Source: Thermoplasmatota archaeon | GTDB lineage: Archaea; Thermoplasmatota; E2; DHVEG-1 | Direction: 5' to 3' | DNA: 9,196 nt | NCBI GenBank assembly: GCA_018334795.1 | Contig: JAGXLH010000069.1 | Span: forward strand, 1 to 9,196 | In this document: positions 1 to 6,573 of the stretch, piece by piece | Numbering within the stretch: position 1 is the first letter of the stretch | How the letters are laid out: the number at the start of each line of letters is the position of its first letter | Program-made: the position numbers and the translations under genes | The notes under the pieces: model-generated | The model's input: only the letters and a program-made list of their open reading frames with translations | Database searches by the model: none | Told to the model about the DNA's origin: nothing

Positions 1-565
1 TTTCTCCAGAAGGATTTTGAAACGTTGGGACCGTGTAAAAAAACTTAGGATAAATACCAGTTCTTCGTAATCGTTCAAGATTACGCCGCAATGAATCTGT
101 GTCAATTCCTTCTTCATCCATTGGAATGGACTCACAGTTTGCTTCATACGCATGGAATGCTTGCACGGCACCCAAATATGCTGGAACACTAGTTAAATAC
201 GTATCTCCCGGATCAATAAAAACTAATGCCGCAAGAGATAACGCTTGCTGTGCTCCACTAGTAATCAAGATATCGTGCAGTTCACAATCAATCCCTCTTG
301 TTTTCCTCATCCGTTCAGCAAGCACCCGTCGCAACTTAGTCACTCCTTCAGTAGTTCCATATTGCAACGCTTTTTCACTATTTTTTTTAAAGGTATCATC
401 AATACATTGATGAATAATATCAACTGGAAATGCTTTAGGATTGGGAAGCCCACCAGCAAAAGAAATCATCCCTGGCATTTGCGTCAATTTAAGAAGTTCT
501 CTGATCTCTGAAGAACGCAGTCTATTTGCTCGTTTTGAAAATAATCTTTCGATATTAACAACCAT
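1..565 (-). CDS. PLP-dependent aminotransferase, LysN / 2-aminoadipate type (partial, C-terminus off window)
   Basis: Translating from the ATG at 565 towards position 1 gives 188 uninterrupted residues, and the frame is still open at the edge. Fold-type I aminotransferase signatures appear in order: the N-terminal stretch ISFAGGLPNPKAFPV (about residues 34-48), QYGTTEG (68-74), the phosphate-cup segment ITSGAQQAL (101-109), DPGD (118-121), PAY (128-130) and FQNPSG (182-187), whose Asn normally contacts the PLP ring. This combination is typical of the LysN / MocR-like class I/II group that transfers the amino group of 2-aminoadipate, aromatic or branched amino acids to 2-oxoglutarate. The Schiff-base lysine lies beyond the window, so activity and substrate cannot be judged. 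The start is supported by GAGGTGA at 570-576, four bases upstream. The enzyme should be cytosolic. The gene is transcribed away from the C25 peptidase gene across a shared spacer. Confidence 0.9.
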   Translation of the reverse strand, partial: MVVNIERLFSKRANRLRSSEIRELLKLTQMPGMISFAGGLPNPKAFPVDIIHQCIDDTFKKNSEKALQYGTTEGVTKLRRVLAERMRKTRGIDCELHDILITSGAQQALSLAALVFIDPGDTYLTSVPAYLGAVQAFHAYEANCESIPMDEEGIDTDSLRRNLERLRRTGIYPKFFYTVPTFQNPSGE

Positions 566-569
566 ATGG

Positions 570-576
570 TCACCTC
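570..576 (-). promoter_or_regulatory. Shine-Dalgarno site of the aminotransferase gene
   Basis: Read on the minus strand this is GAGGTGA, seven bases complementary to the archaeal 16S rRNA 3' end, placed four bases before the ATG at 565. It fixes the start codon. Confidence 0.7.
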
Positions 577-610
577 TCACTATTATAAACAAGATGAAGT
601 ATGTGATTTA

Positions 611-630
611 ATTTAATAAACCCTTTTAAA
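611..630 (-). promoter_or_regulatory. Candidate BRE/TATA promoter of the aminotransferase gene
   Basis: On the minus strand a purine-rich AAAAGGG is followed by TTTATTAAAT, resembling an archaeal BRE plus TATA box. The TATA centre near 615 would start transcription near 590 and leave a leader of about 25 nt containing the Shine-Dalgarno site. The surroundings are very AT-rich, so the exact box is uncertain. Confidence 0.4.
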
Positions 631-731
631 AAAAGATTCATACAATAGTTGATAATCTTTCAAAAAATTAAAATATTTTTCACTATCTTAAAACATTAAA
701 CACTAAAAAACAGTTTAAAACTAAAGAAGAG

Positions 732-739
732 TTTATATA
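732..739 (+). promoter_or_regulatory. Candidate TATA box of the C25 peptidase gene
   Basis: TTTATATA is a consensus archaeal TATA box and is preceded by the purine-rich AAAGAAGAG, a plausible BRE. It would start transcription near 760 and leave a leader of more than 100 nt. Closer alternatives exist: TATATTTAAATATA (826-839) and AAAAATATAAG near 869-879. The last is about 30 bp before the ATG at 904 and would give a leaderless transcript. Confidence 0.4.
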
Positions 740-903
740 CAACAACTACAGATATTATTGTGACAAATTATTAAACAACATGGTATTTAGATATATTTGG
801 GTGAAAATGGTTCCATTCTATTTCGTATATTTAAATATACACCATTATCTTAGGTTTGAATATATATAAAAAATATAAGATTATGAAAATGCTGATGATA
901 TCT

Positions 904-3900
904 ATGAAAAGAAAGGGGATTATTAAAATAATAATGATCATTCTCATCTTATTATTCAGTTCAATTCCTGTCATGGAATCCTTGACGCTACAATATGGAA
1001 CTAGAGAATCAAAACATGTGTTGACTTCTTATGAACCATCTCATTCTCCACTTGATTATTATTACAATATTTCAAAAAATAGTATAACTAAAACATTTGA
1101 TTTTGGAGAACCCGTTATCAGCAATATATACGTTGACAATCATTATTTTACAAAGGTTACGTTAGGAAACACTTCATTAAAGACGTTGAAGAATGATTTT
1201 TCAATCCCGGTTAAACAAATTCAAATCCTTCTTCCACAAAATTCAAAAGTTTCTTCTATAGAACTTTCAAAAATTACTAAAAAAACAGTCGTATCAAATC
1301 AACTCATTACAAATGATATGTTATTAAGTGACGGAGAAGATGAAGAAGTTATTCAACCTGTAACCTGGTCTACAACTAAAAACAATGAATCTGCTGAAAT
1401 CCCAGAAGAAAACTTTGAATCCTTTGGTATCGGAAAGTTAAGAGGGTATACCTTGTTAATGGTAAATGTATATCCAATACAGTATAACCCCAAAGAAAAC
1501 GAACTCTTTTTTTCTTCTCCTATTAATGTTACCATCAATTTGGAAGAAGATAATACTCAGAATCAGTTATATAGGAATTATTCTAAAGATAAGGAACTCA
1601 TTTTAGAGAAAATAGATAATCCATCTATGATTCATCATTATCATCATGAGTCAAAACCATCTTCTTTGCCGTCTGGAACGTATGAATATGTATTAATAAC
1701 TACAAAAGAATTGGAATCCTCATTCAAATCATTTTTAAAATACAAAAATGAACATTTAACTGCTCGTTCTGTTAATCTCTCGTTTATTGAATCGAATTTT
1801 CAAGGAGTAGATTTGCAAGAAAAAATCCGTGAATTTATAAAATCTGCATATTTGAATTGGCAAACAGAATTTGTGTTACTTGGTGGAGATGTAAGTGTTA
1901 TACCATATAGGGGATTATGGGGTCATGCCGTTGATCATAATGGTGATGTGCTCCATGATGATCGGATACCTGCAGATATTTATTATGCAGGATTAGATGG
2001 TTCTTGGGATGATGATTCTGATTTGATTTATGGAGAAGATGCCGGAAATTCCACAAGCGAAGAAGCAGATTTTTTTGCTGAGGTGTATGTGGGAAGAGCA
2101 CCAGTGGAAAATGATGCTGAAATCGGCACATTTACAAATAAAATTATTACGTATGAAACAAGTGAAAAACCTAAAAGTATTCTCCTTCATCAATCTGGAT
2201 TGAACACCCGAAATAATCCGGATTCCACGGTTATTCCTGAACGATGTGCTGAGTGGATTCCTGATTCATATCTTGTTAAAAAATTATATCAAACAGAAGA
2301 TACCATAACTCCGTCTCTTTGGATGTCTAGTTTTGCAGATGATAATCTTATTGTTGAACATACGGGTAATGGAGAAGTTGATAAATATTATCTTACTTGG
2401 CCGACTCATACCTTTAGTACTTTTGAAGGTATGTCTCTATTAGAAAATAATTTTTTTCCAATTCATACATCAGTTTCGTGTACTAGTGGAGCTTTTGATG
2501 AAGAAGATTGTATCGCTGAAACACTTTTGTTAAATCCCTATGGTGGTGCATCAGCATGTTTATTTAATTCCCGTCGTGGTTTTACCAGTTTAACTAATGT
2601 TCATAAGTATTCAGGTGAACTTGTTGAACAACAATTTCGCTTAATTTTTAATGCTGGCGTTCAGCATTTAGGAGAAGCTTACCAACGTTCCAAGCAATTT
2701 TTTGCCCCAGGAGCGGCATCGGATTATGCATATCGGTGGTGTTATTACACCTTAAATCTTCTTGGAGATCCAGAAATGCCGGTCCTTGAAACAAGACAAG
2801 ATTATCGTAATCCAACTGTTTTTTCTGTTGACGATGACTATTCTTCTGATACAAAAGGATGGAATGTGAACCGTTTTAATTCAATTACAGATGCACTTTC
2901 AGTTGCTTCCGATTGGGATATCATACAGGTTAATAACGGTGTGTATAGTGGTAAAATTACTATTGACAAATCAATTCAATTGATTGGAGAGGATAAACAT
3001 TCTACGATATTACGCGGGTCAATCGTTCGTGTTTTTGGTAACCGAATAAGAATATCGGGATTTAAGATAACGAATGATTATTCGGTTCCTAGCTTAAATC
3101 AACTTATTATTTCAAATTCAAATTATATTACTATTTCAGATTGTATTATTTCAAATAACAATATTGGAATGTATATATCAAACGCTGGTAATGTTGTTAT
3201 TCATAATAATGAGTTTATGAACAACGTAAAAAGCGTGTATTCTGTGGTAAAAAATAGAGATATTTACATAACTGATAACTCTTTTTCTTTGAAATATGAT
3301 ACCTCATATGGTATCTATAGTCAGGGGTATGGCCGATTAATCATAAAGAATAATTCGTTTGTATCTGAAAATGATTTTTACAAATTTACTTGTGGAATTT
3401 ACTCAGAGGTTAATACTGCAATCCATTCAAATTCAGTTAAAAATTTTAATATCGGTATATGGTTGAATTACGGAGAGCACTTGATTGAGAACAATGTAAT
3501 TATGAATAATGATCATGTTGGATTGTACGCTTCACTTTGTTCAGTAAAGGCATATAATAATTCAATTAATAAAAATGGTAATTATTTCATTAATTACTAT
3601 CCTGATTTTAAACCTGGAGGGATTATTATTAACGGTTCCAGCGAGTATTATTGTACAATTAGGGATAATACATTCTCAGATAATTCTGGATATGGAGTGT
3701 ACATAGAAGGATTAATGGGATTTAAGAATGATGTGACTCATAATAGTTTTTTTGATAACGCTCGTGATGCTCGTTTTGAGAATTCACTTATTGTATGGCA
3801 GAAGAATTATTGGGGCAGAGTAAGAGTCTTACCAAAAATTATCTTTGGTTTTTACGATATTGGTTTCATTATCAAAATACCTATGTTTCAATTCGATTTC

Positions 3901-3918
3901 GGTCCTGCTGTGTCTTAA
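904..3918 (+). CDS. Secreted C25 (gingipain-like) cysteine peptidase with C-terminal beta-helix
   Basis: I recognise an exported protein of about 1004 residues. From the ATG at 904 it begins MKRKGIIKIIMIILILLFSS, a clean signal peptide. In-frame starts also exist at 856 (TTG), 883, 889 and 895; none has a clear ribosome binding site. Residues about 35-215 resemble the C25 propeptide (GKLRGYTLLMVNVYPIQYNP, 177-196). Residues about 260-625 are the C25 peptidase: VLLGGDVSVIP (324-334), IPADIYYAGLDG (355-366), YVGRAPV (395-401), HTGNG (486-490), SCTSGAFD (525-532) with Cys526, DCIAE (535-539), ending in LNLLGDPEMPV. Residues about 650-970 are Asn/Ile-rich beta-helix coils (NosD/PbH1 type), followed by NYWGR and a hydrophobic tail. 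The family cuts peptide bonds with a Cys/His pair; here Asn489 occupies the usual His position, so activity is doubtful. Likely role: extracellular protein or polymer processing. Confidence 0.88.
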   Translation: MKRKGIIKIIMIILILLFSSIPVMESLTLQYGTRESKHVLTSYEPSHSPLDYYYNISKNSITKTFDFGEPVISNIYVDNHYFTKVTLGNTSLKTLKNDFSIPVKQIQILLPQNSKVSSIELSKITKKTVVSNQLITNDMLLSDGEDEEVIQPVTWSTTKNNESAEIPEENFESFGIGKLRGYTLLMVNVYPIQYNPKENELFFSSPINVTINLEEDNTQNQLYRNYSKDKELILEKIDNPSMIHHYHHESKPSSLPSGTYEYVLITTKELESSFKSFLKYKNEHLTARSVNLSFIESNFQGVDLQEKIREFIKSAYLNWQTEFVLLGGDVSVIPYRGLWGHAVDHNGDVLHDDRIPADIYYAGLDGSWDDDSDLIYGEDAGNSTSEEADFFAEVYVGRAPVENDAEIGTFTNKIITYETSEKPKSILLHQSGLNTRNNPDSTVIPERCAEWIPDSYLVKKLYQTEDTITPSLWMSSFADDNLIVEHTGNGEVDKYYLTWPTHTFSTFEGMSLLENNFFPIHTSVSCTSGAFDEEDCIAETLLLNPYGGASACLFNSRRGFTSLTNVHKYSGELVEQQFRLIFNAGVQHLGEAYQRSKQFFAPGAASDYAYRWCYYTLNLLGDPEMPVLETRQDYRNPTVFSVDDDYSSDTKGWNVNRFNSITDALSVASDWDIIQVNNGVYSGKITIDKSIQLIGEDKHSTILRGSIVRVFGNRIRISGFKITNDYSVPSLNQLIISNSNYITISDCIISNNNIGMYISNAGNVVIHNNEFMNNVKSVYSVVKNRDIYITDNSFSLKYDTSYGIYSQGYGRLIIKNNSFVSENDFYKFTCGIYSEVNTAIHSNSVKNFNIGIWLNYGEHLIENNVIMNNDHVGLYASLCSVKAYNNSINKNGNYFINYYPDFKPGGIIINGSSEYYCTIRDNTFSDNSGYGVYIEGLMGFKNDVTHNSFFDNARDARFENSLIVWQKNYWGRVRVLPKIIFGFYDIGFIIKIPMFQFDFGPAVS

Positions 3919-4021
3919 AATTAGTTGAGATAGATGATTATGGTAACAATGAGTTTTCAAATTGATTTAAAACATTTTTCCTAAAAATAATTGAAATTAT
4001 CTGAGATTCCCATAGGCTTGT

Positions 4022-4046
4022 TTTTAAAAGAATTAAAAATACTTTG
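4022..4046 (-). terminator. Possible T-rich terminator after tRNA-Asn
   Basis: Downstream of the tRNA on the minus strand the sequence contains TATTTTTAATTCTTTTAAAAA, a T-rich run typical of archaeal termination. The plus strand of the same spacer carries short T runs (ATTTTTCC near 3973-3981 and GTTTTTAAAAG near 4020-4030) that may end the convergent C25 transcript. The spacer 3919-4064 shows nothing else. Confidence 0.3.
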
Positions 4047-4064
4047 GTGTTAACAGATAAATAA

Positions 4065-4137
4065 CGCCGTCGGCCGGACTCGAACCGGCGACCGCTCGGT
4101 TAACAGCCGAGTGCTCCACCAACTGAGCTACGACGGC
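4065..4137 (-). tRNA. tRNA-Asn (anticodon GTT)
   Basis: The minus strand folds into a complete 73-nt cloverleaf: acceptor GCCGTCG / CGACGGC, D stem GCTC / GAGC, anticodon stem CTCGG / CCGAG around loop CTGTTAA, a 5-nt variable loop, and T stem GCCGG / CCGGC with loop TTCGAGT. The anticodon GTT lies at 4104-4102 and the discriminator is G73, as expected for tRNA-Asn. All stems pair perfectly. CCA is not encoded, since the next bases read TTAT, so it must be added after transcription. There is no intron. By hand count 50 of 73 bases are G or C, in strong contrast with the AT-rich surroundings. It is convergent with the C25 gene and lies downstream of the KH gene on the same strand. Confidence 0.97.
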
Positions 4138-4164
4138 ACATAAATTCAAAGATATTTCTTGTCT

Positions 4165-4171
4165 TTAAACA
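4165..4171 (-). promoter_or_regulatory. Candidate TATA box for tRNA-Asn
   Basis: The minus strand reads TTTAAAG about 31 bp before the mature tRNA 5' end, a suitable TATA distance. The box lies inside a small inverted repeat, TCTTGT / ACAAGA with a 6-nt loop (about 4158-4175). This is weak evidence; the tRNA could also be reached by read-through from the upstream operon. Confidence 0.3.
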
Positions 4172-4221
4172 AGAGTTATGTTAGACCTGGAAATTAGTGT
4201 TGCCTATTAAAATGTTGCCCT

Positions 4222-4230
4222 AAAAAATAT
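4222..4230 (-). terminator. T-tract terminator of the aIF1A-Rio1-KH operon
   Basis: Directly after the KH stop codon (4231-4233) the minus strand reads ATATTTTTTA. A U6 run here would be a typical hairpin-less archaeal terminator. No stem-loop precedes it. Confidence 0.4.
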
Positions 4231-4767
4231 TCAAAATCCTTGATGTAATCGCAGTTCTTTCATGCTTTGTTCAACATAGCGATAGACCGTGGCGTGTTTA
4301 CTGCCTTGTAATAGTTTATCAATTGCTTTTTTTGTGATATCGATATCAATGATGTCTCCAATTACAGAAATAGTATGACCATATATTGAAATATTTGATC
4401 CGGTGATTTCTTCTAATATTCGTTTTGTTTTTCCATCCGTTCCGATAATTCGTGCTTTAACCCGATGGATGTGGGATGATTTTTTTTTTACATAATCACG
4501 GATATCAAAGATGAATAAATCATAATCGTCATGAAACAATTTGAATGCTTGTTGTGGAGAAAACCCTCGTCCGATTGCTTTAATAATGTTTTCTACTTTA
4601 AAGATGATGAATGGGCTCTCTATTTCGTGGTCATCAATGGTTACTTCTCCTGTTTCAGAATTAATTTCTATGGGAATGTTTGTTTTTTGTTCAATGTATT
4701 GTTTCGTTTTTCCTTCATGGCCGATAAGTACTGCAATTCGATCCATTGGAATTCGAACATATTTCAC
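4231..4767 (-). CDS. KH-domain RNA-binding protein, archaeal Dim2/Pno1 homologue
   Basis: The protein has 178 residues and two KH modules. The first carries the GxxG loop GHEG at 16-19 and the second GTDG at 109-112, inside IIGTDGKTKRILEEITGSNI. Between them is GRGFSPQQAF (66-75), and near the end GSKHATVYRYVE (155-166); both are hallmarks of the archaeal relatives of eukaryotic Dim2/Pno1. In eukaryotes Pno1 binds the 3' end region of 18S rRNA precursor and works with Nob1 and Dim1, so an rRNA 3'-end maturation role is likely here. The start is GTG at 4767, supported by AGGAGG at 4775-4780 inside the end of the Rio1 gene; GTG overlaps the Rio1 TGA in a GTGA arrangement, implying translational coupling. 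A run of ten A on the coding strand (KKK, about residues 94-96) lies just before the second KH module. Confidence 0.95.
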   Translation of the reverse strand: MKYVRIPMDRIAVLIGHEGKTKQYIEQKTNIPIEINSETGEVTIDDHEIESPFIIFKVENIIKAIGRGFSPQQAFKLFHDDYDLFIFDIRDYVKKKSSHIHRVKARIIGTDGKTKRILEEITGSNISIYGHTISVIGDIIDIDITKKAIDKLLQGSKHATVYRYVEQSMKELRLHQGF

Positions 4768-5564
4768 GTAGATTCCTCCTTATTTTTACTTGTAATCTGT
4801 TGAAATAATGCTTCTGTGGAACGAGTGTCTATTTTATACCGTTTAAAATATTTTTGGATGGTATGAATATCACGGTAGAGAAATTCTGTTGCTTGAGGAT
4901 GATTTTTCAGGACTGCTTGTCCTAGATCTATGAGTATTGGTGTGTTATTATGATAAAGAATGTTAAATGGACTGAGATCACTATGAATTAAATTTGCTTT
5001 GGCAAACATGGTTTTCATGTAATTGATTATCTGATCAAATACGAGTGGCGGATTTGGAATCTCAACATCTTTTAACAATGGTGCGGGTTGTCGATGTGAT
5101 CCAATGAATTCCATGACTAACACATTATTGATTTTTTTGATAGGGGTCGGGGACGGAATCTGGTTTAGATGTAATAGTTCTAGATTTTTGAATTCTTTGG
5201 CGGTCCAAGCAAAGACAATATCTCGTTTCGACCTATGAAATGATTGGAAACGTGGGTCACCAAGGATGTATTGTGTCATATGTTTGAATGTAGCTGTTGA
5301 AATTCGATATATTTTTAATGCAACGGGTTTTTTTTCAGGTGTCATAGCCAGAAAAACATTTCCTTCTTTGCCAGTTGAAATTGGAAAATCAATATAATCA
5401 ATTATTCTATTGGAAATGAGTTTTTCGATACTGAACAGTGTGGATTTATCAAATACTTCATCAACGGTTTTCCGGTCAACGCCGTGACGTTGAATCATCC
5501 GTTGGATTGCATTATCTAATTTTTTATTCTGTCTTTTATTTAAAAAATCGTGGTCAGAACACAT
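4764..5564 (-). CDS. rio1: RIO1-type atypical serine/threonine protein kinase
   Basis: The 266-residue protein matches archaeal Rio1. The nucleotide loop is STGKEGNV (63-70); VALKIYR (81-87) supplies Lys84. The Rio1-specific stretch STATFKHMTQYILGDPRF (89-106) follows, then FAWTAKEFKNLELL. The hinge is VLVMEFIG (148-155). The catalytic loop is HSDLSPFN (194-201) with Asp196 and Asn201, and the metal-binding Asp213 lies in LIDLGQAV. NHPQATEFLYRD (221-232) is the typical Rio1 C-lobe segment. All residues needed for phosphotransfer or ATP hydrolysis are present. Rio1 acts as an ATPase/kinase in late maturation of the small ribosomal subunit. The ATG at 5564 lies inside the aIF1A gene (11-nt overlap) and has only a weak ribosome binding site, so translation is probably coupled. 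The stop overlaps the start of the KH gene. Confidence 0.96.
   Translation of the reverse strand: MCSDHDFLNKRQNKKLDNAIQRMIQRHGVDRKTVDEVFDKSTLFSIEKLISNRIIDYIDFPISTGKEGNVFLAMTPEKKPVALKIYRISTATFKHMTQYILGDPRFQSFHRSKRDIVFAWTAKEFKNLELLHLNQIPSPTPIKKINNVLVMEFIGSHRQPAPLLKDVEIPNPPLVFDQIINYMKTMFAKANLIHSDLSPFNILYHNNTPILIDLGQAVLKNHPQATEFLYRDIHTIQKYFKRYKIDTRSTEALFQQITSKNKEEST
4775..4780 (-). promoter_or_regulatory. Shine-Dalgarno site of the KH gene
   Basis: AGGAGG on the minus strand, seven bases before the GTG at 4767, lies within the last codons of the Rio1 gene. It decides the non-ATG start, because the nearby ATG (about 4760) is out of frame. Confidence 0.75.
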
Positions 5565-5880
5565 TTAAATTCTCTGGAATGAGGTTTCTTCTACTTAAAA
5601 TACGGGATTGTGTTTTTGTATATCGATAGAGAACATCTGCTTTATTGTCTTGAATATCCCATGGAACGATGATGAGTAAATCTCCAGTTCGTACTCTGGC
5701 TCTTCGTTTCATTCGGCCAGGGATTCGAGCAAGTCGTGATTTTCCATCTGCACAAACAACTTTCATCCGGGATCCACCCATGAGTTGCTCGGCAATAGCA
5801 AAAAGCTCATTAGAATTTTTTTTCGGTAATCTCAGTCGAAATTGTTCTTCAGGTGATTGATGTTTATTTTTTTGATTCAC
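5554..5880 (-). CDS. eif1A: Translation initiation factor aIF1A
   Basis: The 108-residue protein is a full-length archaeal IF1A, the S1-like OB-fold factor that binds the ribosomal A site and helps place initiator tRNA. The characteristic core reads LFAIAEQLMGGSRMKVVCADGKSRLARIPGRMKRRARVRTGDLLIIVPWDIQ in about residues 26-77, followed by ADVLYRYTKTQ. The N-terminal tail is short and lysine-rich, with FRLRLPKK before the OB fold. The start is GTG at 5880: there is no in-frame ATG between it and the upstream TGA, and the ATG at 5886 is out of frame and closes after two codons. Possible ribosome-binding matches are AAAGGAC and GTGAT just upstream. It is the first gene of the aIF1A-Rio1-KH operon. 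Confidence 0.96.
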   Translation of the reverse strand: MNQKNKHQSPEEQFRLRLPKKNSNELFAIAEQLMGGSRMKVVCADGKSRLARIPGRMKRRARVRTGDLLIIVPWDIQDNKADVLYRYTKTQSRILSRRNLIPENLNVF

Positions 5881-5949
5881 AGCATCACAAGTCCTTTCAA
5901 CACCTTTAATCTTTCATAAGCTATCTCTTAGGATAGTAATAAACATTTC

Positions 5950-5957
5950 TTATATTT
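5950..5957 (-). promoter_or_regulatory. Candidate TATA box of the aIF1A-Rio1-KH operon
   Basis: On the minus strand GAGAG is followed by AAATATAA, a plausible BRE plus TATA box ten bases past the HD gene stop. Transcription would start near 5927 and give a leader of about 47 nt. The 85-bp gap to the HD gene makes an independent promoter likely, although read-through is possible. Confidence 0.4.
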
Positions 5958-5965
5958 CTCTCTGT

Positions 5966-6520
5966 TCAAAGTTTTATTTCAGAGGCGATTTCTTGTAGGG
6001 CAGTTAAACTTATTTTGAGAAATTCTTCCAAGGAAATTTCAATATCTTCACATAACAAAATTCTGTCCCGGTCACATCCCTTGGCAAACGATTTATCTGA
6101 GAATTTTTTAGTTACCGTTTTAGGTTTTACTTCTGATAATTTTTTATGGGGCATTACAAGAGCTGAAGCGATGATCAATCCAGAAACAGCATCTGCAGAG
6201 ATAAGTGCTTTATCGATCTTTGATGTTGGAAGATAACCCGTATGAATATAATTATGGGCTTTGATTGCATGAATCGATTCTGAAGGTAGGATTCCATCTA
6301 TCAATTCAGCGGTTATGGTAGCGTGTTTTTCAGGATTTTTTTCAGTGTATTCATAATCAAGATCATGAAGTAATCCGGTTAATCCCCATAATTCAATATC
6401 TTTATGTAAATGACTGGCAATTTTCTGCATGATTGCTTCAACGGCTAAGCAATGAAAAATCAGTTTTTCGTTTTGAAGATACTGGTGTAATAAGGAGAGT
6501 GCTTCGGTTCTATCTATCAT
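5966..6520 (-). CDS. HD-superfamily hydrolase (HDIG type, COG2316-like)
   Basis: The 184-residue cytosolic protein carries an HD metal-dependent phosphohydrolase domain. Visible ligands are His23 in FHCLAVEAIM, the His52-Asp53 pair in GLLHDLDYEYT, His66 in PEKHATITAEL and Asp110 in ALISADAVSGLI. The spacing and the phrases AIKAHN (85-90) and KFSDKSFAKGCDRDRILLCE (139-158) fit the predicted HD hydrolases common in archaea and anaerobic bacteria. No regulatory or synthetase domain is attached. The natural substrate of this subfamily is not established; a nucleotide or other phosphoester is likely. The ATG at 6520 has no Shine-Dalgarno sequence, but a TATA box lies about 30 bp upstream, which fits a leaderless mRNA. 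It ends 85 bp before the aIF1A gene. Confidence 0.93.
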   Translation of the reverse strand: MIDRTEALSLLHQYLQNEKLIFHCLAVEAIMQKIASHLHKDIELWGLTGLLHDLDYEYTEKNPEKHATITAELIDGILPSESIHAIKAHNYIHTGYLPTSKIDKALISADAVSGLIIASALVMPHKKLSEVKPKTVTKKFSDKSFAKGCDRDRILLCEDIEISLEEFLKISLTALQEIASEIKL

Positions 6521-6546
6521 TGATTTTACAGGATGATGAATCTGTC

Positions 6547-6553
6547 TAATAAA
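6547..6553 (-). promoter_or_regulatory. TATA box of the HD hydrolase gene (leaderless transcript)
   Basis: The minus strand reads TTTATTA preceded by GAAATC. The box centre is 30 bp from the ATG at 6520, so transcription would begin at or within a few bases of the start codon. The absence of a Shine-Dalgarno sequence agrees with this. Confidence 0.5.
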
Positions 6554-6573
6554 GATTTCTTAATTGTCTGTTT

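Larger units (their letters stand above)
566..903. other. AT-rich divergent intergenic region
   Basis: This spacer separates the minus-strand aminotransferase from the plus-strand C25 peptidase gene. It holds candidate promoters for both and several A/T tracts. A weak inverted repeat, AAAGATT (632-638) with AATCTTT (654-660), is 7 bp with a 15-nt loop. A 29-codon plus-strand reading frame (780-869) has no convincing ribosome binding site and is probably chance. No RNA gene or conserved coding sequence was recognised. Confidence 0.6.

Noticed and set aside
99..511. Two overlapping plus-strand frames of 103 and 88 codons
   Set aside because: They lie opposite the well-supported aminotransferase and show no domain or start signal.
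632..660. Inverted repeat AAAGATT / AATCTTT in the divergent spacer
   Set aside because: Seven bp with a 15-nt loop in very AT-rich DNA; expected by chance.
780..869. 29-codon plus-strand reading frame upstream of the C25 gene (possible upstream ORF)
   Set aside because: No Shine-Dalgarno site at suitable spacing, composition like the AT-rich spacer, and it crosses probable promoter sequence for the downstream gene.
2850..3810. Repetitive Asn-rich coding region considered as a DNA repeat array
   Set aside because: The repetition is at the protein level (beta-helix coils); no long nucleotide repeat unit is present.
4065..4137. tRNA-Asn as an integration site for a mobile element
   Set aside because: No integrase gene and no repeated copy of the tRNA 3' end seen in the window; neighbours are housekeeping genes.
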